DNA of 20,213 bases, taken from assembly GCA_008931825.1 (NCBI GenBank), contig QXVZ01013775.1:1-20213 (forward strand), given 5' to 3'. Within the stretch, counting starts at the first letter, position 1. Every line of letters begins with the position of its first letter. The notes under the pieces were generated by a model that saw nothing but the letters and a program-made list of their open reading frames with translations, searched no databases and was not told the origin of the DNA. A program made the translations under genes and the position numbers. This stretch comes from Phallusia fumigata. Lineage: Eukaryota; Chordata; Ascidiacea; Phlebobranchia; Ascidiidae. Shown one piece after another: positions 10,030 through 20,038 of this stretch.

Positions 10030-11173
10030 CTGTTTGTCACTTGCAACTGCCGAAATTGATAATTTTTTTACTGCAGGCTTACACACTAGCTTTGTGCAGT
10101 CAACTGTAGCGGTGCCTGACGTGGGTTGGAATCTCTTCAGAAATCGGTTTCTAGCAATACCATCGTGTGTAAGCTTTGTCAACCATGGTCTTTAAAAACA
10201 AAGTTCTATTAATGCTATTGTCTAGCTAGTCTGCATGAAGCCAACCGCAGAGTCATAAAAGGCCCTTAAAACGGTCCCAGGGAACGTTTTTGGTTGCACA
10301 AAGCTTGTTAGGAAACATGTTTTACATCTTCATCGTTCAAAGATGCTTCGATGCTGCATCGATAAAACTTGTACACAAATCGACTGCGCACCGTCGTGTT
10401 TGTTGCCATTTTGTTTTCCGTTACTTTATAGGTTGTTTTGAGTCAGAAATGAGAAAAAATATTGCTTGTGGTGTTTAAATTAGTTGTTAGGTTTGTCAGA
10501 GGTAACGCAACTCCACGGTTAAATCGGCACGCCATTCGTAACGAGGTACGTATAACTTAACGCGTACCGTACCGTTTTCTATCCTTAACAATAGACGAAG
10601 AACGGTACGAAATGGTACGCAGTTAAAATCGTCGAAAGGTACGGTACGGTGGTACAGTACGTCCTTCGTAACAACGTACGTGGTACGCACAACACAATGC
10701 CCATACCGTACTGTAATTCTTGTGCACTTTGCGATTACCAAAGTCTGCCTAGCGAACAACTACTGAGTTAATGTGGTTGGCGTTTTGTTTAGAATTAGAT
10801 ACTCAAATAAGCTCAACAAAAGTGCGATACAGCGTTAAATAAACTGAACCTTACCTGGCAGGCCATAGGGTTTATAATGAAACCTCGTAAAATTTAAAAT
10901 GGTCAGTTTATACCTTTGAAAACCAATGTCTGCAATCCGAGAACTGATAAGCATAACATATTTGTGACGACAGTTATCTGGGATACAAAACGCGGATGTA
11001 ATTTAGGTTATTTGATTGTCACAAACTCTGTGTTGTAATCTGGCTATTGTAGATTGGCGACCATAGTTTGGAGGCTTCCAAAATACAGTTATTAGTTTGA
11101 CAGGTTGTCAGTTGGTAGAAAAGTAGCGAAGTACAGGTAACATACGTACTTGTAGTCAAAAGAAAAACACGGT
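10030..11173. other. Intergenic region GLRX3 to FUT8-like gene
   Basis: No further coding exon is supported. No AATAAA is found close to the GLRX3 stop. The first clear one is at 10838-10843, about 800 bases away, so the GLRX3 3' end is undefined. A 15-base palindrome (10348-10362) and the GTAC cluster described separately lie here. The start of the FUT8-like gene at 11174 has no visible TATA box. Confidence 0.5.
10546..10711. repeat. GTAC-rich cluster with hairpin
   Basis: Twelve GTAC tetramers occur in about 166 bases, mostly as GGTACG or CGTACC; about one would be expected by chance. Within it 10557-10579 (TTAACGCGTACC...GTTTTC) is largely complementary to 10597-10626 (GAAGAACGGTACG...CAGTTAA), leaving a 17-base loop. 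A related direct repeat, TTCGTAAC followed by GTACGT, occurs near 10536 and 10666. A small palindromic transposon remnant or decayed minisatellite is possible. An open frame crosses it on the minus strand but resembles no protein. Confidence 0.65.
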
Positions 11174-14100
11174 ATGTTTTTACCACCAAGAAATCGTAGA
11201 AAAACACTGCTAGCATTATCTGCTGCTGCTTTGTTGTGGTTGTTTGTATTGAACAGTAACGAAAGGTGAGTTTATTGCGGTTGCAAATGCAGAAAACCTC
11301 TAAATTTAACACAAAGCTATTTTACAAATACTTAACCATGCTTTTAAAAATGTTAGTAAACCGCAACAAACGTCGGTTCCCGTTTCTGTCAACAAGCATC
11401 AGCACTTAACTGAGAAGAACAAAAAAGCTCCCTACCAAACAGGTACAATAAGTTCAAGATTACGTTTTTACTGCAATCGAGTGCTCTACTGTAAGACCAC
11501 TTTGAAGGGAATGAAAACAGCACGCAAATGACTGACTCAGGAAATAACAAACAATGGTAGACAGTGGAACATAGCACAATGCTGTGCAGCAACAATAAAA
11601 CTATGACGCCACAAAACTAATTGCTGTTCGGTTCTACAGGATTCTGTGCACAAAAAGGACATAAATTGACAAACTTATTGTGCAACATACTGCAGCATTG
11701 TAGCTGTGCGTGAAAACGTGCTGATGGATTGGACATGCGCCTAAGCTAAAACAGAATATATAACCCTGCAAGCAAAGGCGCAGGAAAGCTGTGATATTTA
11801 TTTGTGCAGATACCGTTTTTTTTATTTCAGAACAACAGGAATCCGAGTTGCTTTACACAGTGCACCATCAACTTCTTAATCTCCAAATTGCATTAAACAG
11901 TCAAACACTCAACAACAATGTCAGGAAGCAATTTCAATCGAGAATCGGGTACTATTTCATATTTAATTCAAAAAAATGTCACATGGCCAAAGAAATTTGG
12001 CTGATATCGCGAACGCCCAAAAACTTTTCAAATTGTTTTTCAAAGCAGACTTTAACGTAGGTCATAAATCTCATGATTGCTGAGGTTAATCTAGCAGCCT
12101 GTCAATGAAACACCACTTCGCTTTTATTTAACAGCTTTCTTCTCAACACCGTCGGCCAAATAATTCAACTGAGGGGAAAGAAGCTTAAAACTAAAGCGGA
12201 TGACCTCTCGGAAAAGATACAAAATCGACTACATCAATTACAGGTAGGGGGTATATTCCAAAAAGGCGCAATCAAATTTATTTTTACCGAAAATTTTAGA
12301 ATCCAGATCGTTGCGATGAAGCCCAGAAAATGGTTTGCCGTCTTAAAAACCAGTATGGATTTGGAGGCATGTTGCATCACATGACAGCCTGCTATAACAT
12401 TGGTCTCGCGACTAATCGAGTGGTGTTGTTTCATTACGAACTTGGTGATCACTATAAACAAGTTCTTATGAATGAAAGCAAATGTTCAGTGGACGCAAAT
12501 GAAGTTAAAGGATTGCCACCATGGAATGGTAAACCAGGTAACAATGTTGTGTTGACGCTTCTGGCTAAAAATAAGCGTCTATCTGTGTATAGTGTTAAAA
12601 AGGTTTTATATCCGAGTCACAAGTCAAACTCCAAAAAAACAAAAACTTTTATAGCCGCGTCTCGACGTCTTGTGCCATTTAAGATGGATCTTAGATTGAA
12701 ATCCAGTATTTTTCCCACCCACTCGCTTCCGCAAGATGTCGCACCGACACTTCAATCTTTCCATGGGCTTCCTGTAGCTTGGTTTCAAGGACAAATTATC
12801 AAGTTCATTTTACGACCCGTTGGCCACCTCCAGCGTGAAGTTAAACTGGTCGAGAAACAAATTGAATTTTCCACCCCTATACTTGGGTAAGCAAATATGC
12901 TGGCGACTTTTGCCATCCGGTGTCGGTACACATACAACGTCGCTCCTCTCTCCCTGCGTTTGTTTACTACTGCTGCAACAAGCCCATGTTGTCTTGAATT
13001 TCACTCACGTGACCTCTTGATGACGCTTGCTTTGGTTTAATTTTCTTTTCTCGAAACTCTCAGTTAAATAAGGACATAATGATATAATGCAGTTTGCTAC
13101 AGGATATTTCTAAAAATGCCTGAAAGCGTTTATATAGTGCAGCCGTGGGCAATTCTTTTTCCTATTGGGCCACATGAGTAACAAAACATCTTGTTGAGAG
13201 CAGGGTTTTAAAAGGCTAAACTAAATTCTGCATAATACTATTTGTATTTCTTTCTTTTAAAAAAAAACACAGTAAATAACTTTGTTTTAACAAGCTGGTG
13301 AAGAGTTATGCCATGGCTAAATAACAAAAAGTTAAGTTGCCTTACAAAAATGTCATTTATTCAATATATGTTTATTTTGTATTTCCAAATTAGCTTAAGC
13401 GGGCCGGTCAGAGTCATCCAAAGGGTCGCATGAGGCCCATGGATGTACATTGCTCAACTTTGCGTTATTGGGTCGCTCACAAACGATCAATGATTTTTTG
13501 AAATAATTTTCGTCCTCACAGCATGCAAGTGCGTAGGACGGACAGGGTAATTGACTATCACGACGATGAAGAGTACATGAAACTCGCCGAGATATGGTTT
13601 GATGTTTATGACCAACGAAGGATTCTCCATGGTAAACAGCCGTTAAAAAAGAGGAGAATATTTCTTGCAGCCGACGATCCAAACACGGTTATTACTTTGC
13701 GTGCAAGGCAAGTGTTTTCTCGCAAATTCTTTGTACTCGCAAGATTCACCCCTTTTTTCTGCTTTCAAATAAGAAAGTCCAATAATTCCTTTTCAACAGC
13801 CCAGTAAATGCTTTCTGTAGATGAACTTTTATAAATAATTAAAAGGTCACACACAAAAGGAAAAATTTACTATCGTAGGAAATGTTTCTTATTCTGTTGC
13901 ATGAGTTTATTAGAGCACTGTAATTTTCTTTAAGTTGTTAAAAACAGGCTAAATTTGTCAACGTTTTTACTTATAGCTACAGCAAATACGAATTTATCAC
14001 CAATACTCAAGCGTCGGAACTTGTTCAAAGCAAAGATCGCCGCAATCAAAATGAAGCTTTACTAGGAGTATTGGTGGATATTCACATCTTGTCGAAATGT

Positions 14101-14585
14101 TCACATCTATTGTGCGACGGCGTATCAAACGTAAGTGTGTTGTCGACAAAAGTAAATCAATCAACAGGATAGCTGCGCAACGTTAGAACGTAATTGTTGG
14201 CGCCAATGAGTAAAGAGCGCATTTGGTGGATCGAGGTTGAACGCGCTGCAGATACACTGTAGATTTCGAAGGATAAGTTTGTTATGGCAAGCAGCAGCTA
14301 CTCGAAAACAAAACTCCAAAAAGGACAAAAAGTCAAAACAAATATTTTTTGGTTTCACAGGTTTGTCGTGCTGCCTACGAACTGATGCAAACCAGATTCG
14401 TTGATGCATCGACAAGATTTACTCCCATTGGTGCGGTTTATATCAACCTTCCCTACAAAACCCTGTTTCACTTGGTTATGACTTTTACCAACGCAAGCAC
14501 ACAGGACGACCCCAAGAAAACAAGATTTCATCGAAAGAATGAAGTCAGAAGAATTACAAACGTTCTGCCTGTAAACGCGCTATGA
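11174..14585 (+). CDS. FUT8-like alpha-1,6-fucosyltransferase (GT23), lacking the SH3 domain
   Basis: Eight exons join in phase: 11174-11265, 11357-11442, 11831-11948, 12135-12243, 12300-12886, 13522-13707, 13977-14130 and 14361-14585 (TGA), giving 518 residues. The N-terminus is a short basic tail (RNRRK) followed by a hydrophobic anchor at about 12-26, the type II Golgi topology of FUT8. A stem region with helical character follows. The catalytic domain starts near NPDRC (136-140) and keeps GFGGMLHH, RRTD (335-338), LAADDP (379-384), VDIHIL (426-431) and VCRAAYELMQ (from 445). Compared with my recollection of human FUT8, the His before VRR is Gln (333), Lys after RRTD is Arg, and the cysteines corresponding to 218 and 222 are both missing (Tyr154, Gly158), while the 465-472 pair is kept (439, 446). 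The protein stops where the SH3 domain would begin. Known FUT8 transfers fucose from GDP-fucose to the innermost GlcNAc of N-glycans. Whether this divergent protein does so is open. Confidence 0.88.
13140..13462. mobile_element. Possible non-autonomous hAT-like element in the FUT8-like intron 5
   Basis: The segment starts CAGCCGTGGGCAATT and is followed by GGGCCACATGAG. Its right part holds GGGCCGG and GGGTCGCATGAGGCCC and ends ATTGCTCAACTTTG, a poor inverted match to the start (about 9 of 15). Short elements with GTGGGCAA ends and GGGCC blocks are common hAT derivatives in animals. I could not find a convincing 8-base target duplication, so the limits are tentative. Confidence 0.35.
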
Positions 14586-14607
14586 ACTTCTTCACTCGTT
14601 CAGTTTA

Positions 14608-14613
14608 AATAAA
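14608..14613 (+). terminator. Poly(A) signal of the FUT8-like gene
   Basis: A canonical AATAAA lies 23 bases after the stop codon, implying a very short 3'UTR. Its closeness supports the stop at 14585 as the true end and argues against a downstream SH3-coding exon in the same transcript. Confidence 0.7.
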
Positions 14614-15362
14614 CCACATTTTGCTGTGAACAACAGCTAAACTTGCAGCACATCTTGCAATGAAGGTTTTAAAAACATTTTATTAAACCGGATTAAAAAC
14701 ATAACTACCAGAGAGCCTGTAGCAGTGCAAAAAGTTCTCTATTAAGTATGTTTTTTTAAAAAGCTACCTTGTAAGACTGTGTTCTGTCTTCCATTTGGAA
14801 TTAATATTCGGTTAATCCTCATTGTACGTCACGAAAAAACTTCAAAAATTAAGTTCATCACCTTAAACGTAAAGCGAAGTTTAAACTCTGCTCGTCTTTT
14901 GTTGGCCAAGATCCCAAGTCATTTGTGGCACCTCCAAGCGAACAAGCGAGTTCTCTTCAAAGTTTGTTGACAAATTTTACGAAAGTCACGTGTTCGTATG
15001 TCGACCAATGAAAAGCTAGGTTAGCAGGGCTTGGTGAACAGAAAGACCACAATAACAATCGATCGATGTTTTTGAAGATTTGTGCAGAAAACAAACTGTT
15101 GTGCCGGTTAAAACAATTTCGATCAGGGTTTTGGGATTAAAAATGCGTTAAACTACGTACATAAACGCACTTCAATGGGTGAAATGCAAAAATACTGCAG
15201 CTCAATAGCAAATAGTGTCGGATTGTTAGAACTTTTTTTGTGAGTTGCATTTGATTTGTAAAAAAAACATTTGATTTGAAATTTTAATAAATAGTGTTTT
15301 TGTAAATTTTTTACCAAATACTGACAAATAACCTCATTACCAAAGTGTTTTGTAATTTTTAG
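14614..15362. other. Intergenic region FUT8-like to seipin
   Basis: About 750 bases of AT-rich sequence with no supported exon or RNA gene. I checked the frames just after the FUT8-like stop for an SH3-like sequence and saw none. The seipin promoter probably lies here, but no TATA box is placed convincingly. The segment ends in a T-rich run with a splice acceptor at 15361-15362, seven bases before the seipin ATG. This is either the end of a 5'UTR intron or a spliced-leader acceptor. Confidence 0.5.
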
Positions 15363-15369
15363 GACAACT

Positions 15370-18134
15370 ATGTCATTCTATGCATTTTTAGTTGGTTTCT
15401 TTCAGTTGATCAATGACAATCTTGTTAAACCAGTGAAAGAAATTGTTTGGAACAAATTTGAACCACACTATGATATTTCAAAGAAAGTGGCTGTTGGAGT
15501 TTTGATTGTGATTAATATCATATGCATGTCAATATGCTTGTCAGCCTTTGGTTTTGGAACCATTTATTTTTATCACATGCCAACAGTTTACCATAGGTTT
15601 CCACTGAATTTCATGTACAACAGGTTAGATTTTTGCATAGTGGTATATTTGTGGTTTGTCTTATGATGGCAGTAGAAAACGAAGAATATTTACATTCAAA
15701 TGAACATTTTTAGATCCTGCATTGAAAATCACAAGATATACCAAACAAATGCTCGGTGGTTTCCAAATTTGTACCATGATGAGTGTTTTCCGCAATCACA
15801 GATTTTGCTTTCTTCACCAAAGCATCAGAATGTGTGTAGAGTTGGTCACATACATTGTTGGTTTTTTTCTTTTTGATGGAAAAACTGGTGATGGCATGAA
15901 AAACTTTTAACTCTGTTAAAAAACTAGTCACTTAGTCAACGTAGTATTGAGTTTGAAGCATTGCAGTATAAGTTTGTTACTTGGATCAGCCAAATCACAA
16001 ACCTGAATTCCAGCCACTGACATGAAAAAGCAACTATGCATTTGACTGCAATATATGCACAGGGTCTTTGTAAACTGCAAACACATCTTAACGACACGAT
16101 TTAAGATTACAGTTTTTGTATTGAGGAAATGTGTTTTTGCAGCTTTTGCAGGAGGGTCAACCTTATGGTGTAGTAATACACCTTCAAGTTCCTGAAACAC
16201 AAACCAACAAGGAAATTGGAATGTTTATGGTTCAAATGATGGTCAATGGAAAGGCTGTCACACAGCCCACAGCCAATTCTGAAACAGAGACCAACAGACC
16301 TCAAAACACCTGGTTTTATGGAAAGTCTAATCATCAGCCATCACTATACCCAAAAAAAGTTGAGAGAGCGGTAAGTATGCATTTGTTGCATAAAGATAAT
16401 TCTTCTTAAAAATGTCACTCGGAAATGGATATAAATTGAACCTATTTTAGGACTTGTGTAACTACCTAAATGCAACTTGAGTAACAAAGTAAAAACAATG
16501 CAGAGGTTAACTTTCAATATGCTTTTCTTGAATAATTTTGCTTGATTTTCACAATGTTTGATGGATTTTTACTGAAGAAAACTCTCCTTTTACAGACATC
16601 TTTGCATCATACTTCTACAGTTATTCATTATCTCAAACTTCTGTTTTTGTGGCCACTTTATGTTGCTGACTTTAAAGAAGAAACACAGTCTATTGATGTA
16701 GTACTATTTGAAGGACTTCTTCTTGAAAAGGTTGTTTATACTAAACGTATGGTGCATTTTAATAAATTCCTTGCATCGTAGCAAACCCTTGATGTTTGGA
16801 ATCCAGTTTTGGCTGGTATTAATTGCATTTTTTATCAGAATTTGTTTTTTTATTCAGACTAAAAGTTTATGTCAAAAATATTTCAATTTAACCCATTATG
16901 GTTTTAAAAAAATATCTTTCTTTTTTTACTTGCTTTGGTGCATTGAGAGCAACATACCACTTAAGAAAAAAATGCATAGGTATTTTCTATTTTGTCCATT
17001 TTGTTACCTACAGCTCGATTGTTCAGCATCTGTTTTTAACTTAGACCCAAAATGCATTTAAAAGCCAGACTTTGGTGTTTGTGTGCAGGAAAAATTGTTG
17101 TGGAGAAGTGTTATCCAACTTGACCACCCTGCCATCATGGTGAAATCGGCGTACATTGATTTCACTGCCAAATTCAAGGGAATCCAGTACTTCTTGTATT
17201 ATTGGCCGGTTACTTCTTTTGTTGTTGGCACAGCTCTGTTCTTTGTACCTGTGCTTTTTGTGGTGTCAATGTTGGTGTATTTTTGTGTTTGGCGAAAACT
17301 GTTTTCTGGACCTGGCCCAGTGCCAGCAGTTCGACGCCCCAGGCGACAACGTGCACCACCACCGACCCCAACTTGTGACAATATACAACCAACGTCTTTG
17401 CCCTTAAACATTCGTGAGTTTTTCGGTTTATTGCTGGTAAACTAAAGTGTGCCTTTATTATAAAGTTTAAGAAAAAATGCCATGCTGGTTTGTTTTTAGG
17501 GTGCAAGTTTACACTTTATTTCTATGAAGGTGCAGATTGTTGGTCCTCAGGAAATAAAAAAATTTTTCCTGCTTGCTTAGTGAAACACAAGATTTTTAAC
17601 TAGCAACTCTGTGAATGCATATTGTTTAAACACCCAGCAAAGTAACAAAAAAGTGGTTTGTTAAATGTTGTTTCACTTCTGCCAGGTACTGGTGAAATTG
17701 TCAGCGGTCCTGAAGGTGGACAATTGGAAAATGAAGTCGGAAATTTTTCACGGCGGTCTTCCTCTTCGTCCATTGAGATGCTTGGCCAATCTCCTTCACC
17801 TGAAGTACAGGATGAGATAACTAGTAGCCAGATCAGTTATGTTATGACCCCATCATTCCATGGTGACCTGCAAACTGGGCAGCCAAATGTTGAACGATCG
17901 GCTGGGTAAGGCTTGAAAAGGAAATTATTTTTTAAGTATGCGTTTTTGCAGATTGAGGCAAAGACTAGTTGGGTAAATATGTATATTTCGTTGACAGACA
18001 TTCATTTGTTTGGTTCTGTCATACATTTAGGTTGTTTGTTTCATTGCAGGGAATACAGTCAAGGTGAAGAAAATTTCGAAACCTCACCTGGGGCTAGTGG
18101 CCAGCTGAGGTTAAGACATGTGTCACAAAATTAA
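15370..18134 (+). CDS. BSCL2: Seipin, ER lipid-droplet biogenesis protein
   Basis: Seven exons join in phase: 15370-15623, 15714-15831, 16143-16370, 16596-16730, 17089-17413, 17686-17905 and 18050-18134 (TAA), 454 residues, similar to the long human isoform. The exon 2 donor (gtgtgt) is weak but gives the correct spacing to EGQPYGV. An amphipathic N-terminal segment precedes membrane helix 1 (about 40-65), followed by the seipin signature FYHMPTVYH. The luminal beta-sandwich region includes EGQPYGV, EIGMFMV and YVADFKEE. Membrane helix 2 (about 283-312) follows FKGIQYFLYYWP. The cytosolic tail is Pro/Arg-rich then Ser-rich and ends GQLRLRHVSQN, resembling the LRQR end of human seipin. A glycosylation sequon NRS at 84-86 is formed across the exon 1-2 junction. 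Homologues form ER ring oligomers at contacts with nascent lipid droplets. Confidence 0.93.
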
Positions 18135-18384
18135 GTTATGTGTCTGGCAACACTTTCAAACATCCCTTTTTACTTTTTTTTCTAGTCCTGAGGAAAAACT
18201 TAACTTGTTTCACATTTCTGTGACTTATTTCTTTTTAGCATTGTTGCTTTTACTACATTTGTTCATCACGCCTGGTGATTTTTTCTTTTATTTCACACTT
18301 TCTAATTCTTGTTAGCCCTTCCATTATTATGCCATGAGTTGGGAAATTTAGTCTTACATACAAATGCACTGTTTTTAAACTGTG

Positions 18385-18390
18385 ATTAAA
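18385..18390 (+). terminator. Possible variant poly(A) signal of seipin
   Basis: ATTAAA, the commonest variant signal, lies about 250 bases after the seipin stop, and I see no AATAAA closer. The assignment rests only on motif and position. Confidence 0.35.
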
Positions 18391-19809
18391 TACATTAATT
18401 TGAATGTAACTGTTGTAGATTTGTGTAACACCTCTGACAACCTACATGTTTCATTACATCTGAAACTTAGAAATACCCAGTATACGTTAAGAAGGCAATT
18501 TAAAAGTATTACAAAAGCAAATTTTCTGGTTACAGGTTCATTAACTTCTTTTGTTTCAATATGAAAGCACGTTGCCAGGTCCTTGTCTAACCCAGGGCAG
18601 CAAGTTTCCAGTTCACTGCCACAACTTGTCATGATCACCAGACAGCGATGTCTTAGATTCGACCTTCGGAAAGCGACGCCAAGATGCCTGTTTTCTCAGC
18701 TGGTAGAGTCCCATCAGTTGAAAGCCAACCGCAGTCTAGATTTTCTTGCCAAATCTTGCTGCACGAAAATCAGTTGGTGTTGTGTCTCTTGAAAGTCTGG
18801 CCTACAGAGACATAAAGTTAAGGCAAACTTCCATGACCATAGTTGCGATAAATGCATTTACTTTTTTGCATATTTTGCAGCATTTTAACTGTTTCAAATT
18901 TTCACACCTTATTTCAAATTAAGCGTCGTGTCTACTGATAACTTCGACTCAACCAGATGGTTAAAAGCGACAGCCTTTTTGTCGCAAGGGTATGGGTTCT
19001 ATCCCTGTTTCGAGCGCTTGTGTTTCCTGAGAATTAAATTTGAGCAACACTGCTGCAACCGAGTAACGCGATGACTGGAACCAAATTAACCTCAGATTGA
19101 CGTCGAAATTTCTTTCAACGACATTGGCCGACTGGTAGAAGGTACACAAGGTTTTTGTATGTAATGTACTCACAGCCTCACTGAAAAGCAAAGAATTATT
19201 CATCGTTTGGCACTTAAGCATAAAGCTATGTGATTCCAAACCCAACGAGTTGTAGCGTTTATTTGCTCAAGTCAATACCTTGTATCAAGCGCTAGGAATC
19301 GCTCAACGCTGTGCATTGGTGGGCCTCCTGCGGTGATTTTATGGCTCGTGCTGGCGTTGGCAAGGTTCCCTTATTTACTTAGCAGACCCACTTGGATCGG
19401 CGGCGTTTATGTCACCAACAGTAAAGCGGTGTTGTGATATGGAATCCTATTTCGACATTTACGCTCGCTGGCGGTGGTCTGAGCAGTTCGGTTTGTGGTC
19501 ACGTACGCCGTTCCTTGTCGTTACAGCTAGTCGTGTCATACAAGGCCAGGTTTACTTGCTTTAAGGTAAAACCTGCAACACTTTTATGTGACTTTGAGCT
19601 TTACCTTCGTTTCGCTTGTGAACATGTAGCACTACCAGCAAATCAGAATAAGATGTACAAAGTTTACCACAGTTTGGTAAAGCTACGCTGTAGGATTAAG
19701 TAGGTCGACAGTTTCATAGATTTCAGTAGGTCAACAGTTTTAGACAGCGCTGGCTGTATGATTTATGCTATCGATTGGTTATGGTTTAGGACTATGAAAT
19801 TTCCAGGAC
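18391..19809. other. Intergenic region downstream of seipin
   Basis: No coding exon is supported on either strand in these 1.4 kb. The tRNA-like fossil at about 18941-19010 is described separately. A stretch at 18690-18705 (CTCAGCTGGTAGAG) resembles a polymerase III A box, but no matching B box follows it at tRNA distance. Confidence 0.45.
18941..19010 (+). repeat. tRNA-like fossil, possible SINE head
   Basis: The order is that of a tRNA. CTCAACCAGATGGTT (18948-18962) resembles an A box/D arm. A perfect 6-base-pair stem GCGACA/TGTCGC with a 7-base loop follows (18967-18985), then a T-arm-like GGGTTCTATCCC (18994-19005). The D stem is broken, loop position 33 is C rather than T, and no acceptor stem is evident, so it is not a functional tRNA. 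A tRNA-derived SINE is the likeliest source. Confidence 0.45.
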
Positions 19810-19817
19810 TATAAAAG
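19810..19817 (+). promoter_or_regulatory. TATA box of the rightmost gene
   Basis: TATAAAAG lies 60 bases before the ATG at 19870. A start about 30 bases downstream would give a leader of roughly 30 bases. It is the only TATA box in the window sitting at a convincing distance from a start codon. Confidence 0.55.
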
Positions 19818-19841
19818 CTGCGTAATTTTTACCGGGCGTTC

Positions 19842-19889
19842 ATGGGCAGCGATGTAACAGCGAAGTGCTATGGAGTTACATTCAATTAA
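19842..19889 (+). promoter_or_regulatory. Upstream open reading frames before the last gene
   Basis: An ATG at 19842 opens a 15-codon frame that overlaps the main start out of frame and stops at 19889. A second ATG at 19852 is followed at once by TAA. If the leader is retained, either could lower translation from 19870. An AG at 19859-19860 could act as an acceptor that removes both, but its pyrimidine tract is poor. Confidence 0.35.
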
Positions 19890-20038
19890 CAAACAAACTG
19901 CACCAATGGTACCACTTAATAAAGTCAGCCCTGTGAACGGCAATGGAATGGCCAACTCGGTTAATAGCACTCAAATTGACTCAGATGAACAGGCAATGGT
20001 CATAAAGAACTCGAATATAGACGCAAGTTTTGCCGCCG
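19870..20038 (+). CDS. First coding exon of an unidentified gene (runs off the right edge)
   Basis: An ATG with G at +4 opens a frame of 56 codons plus one base, ending at a clear donor (gtaagag, from 20039). The encoded segment is polar, rich in Asn, Ser and Met, with no signal peptide or membrane segment, and starts MELHSINKQ. It looks like a disordered cytosolic N-terminus. The TATA box upstream and the good donor support a real exon. Nothing in it identifies the family; later exons lie beyond the window, and 20039-20213 is intron. Confidence 0.6.

Noticed and set aside
10348-10362. Perfect 15-base palindrome TCGATGCTGCATCGA
   Set aside because: Short palindromes of this size occur by chance in 20 kb; no repeat or neighbouring structure supports a role.
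10496-10759. 87-codon open frame on the minus strand
   Set aside because: It lies on the GTAC cluster; the encoded sequence reflects repeated GTAC words, with no recognisable domain or splice support.
14586-14975. Downstream SH3-coding exon for the FUT8-like gene
   Set aside because: The frames here show no SH3 motifs, and a poly(A) signal intervenes at 14608.
18640-18760. tRNA gene suggested by CTCAGCTGGTAGAG
   Set aside because: No B box at the right distance, no acceptor or anticodon stem; a B-box-like TTCGACC lies upstream rather than downstream.
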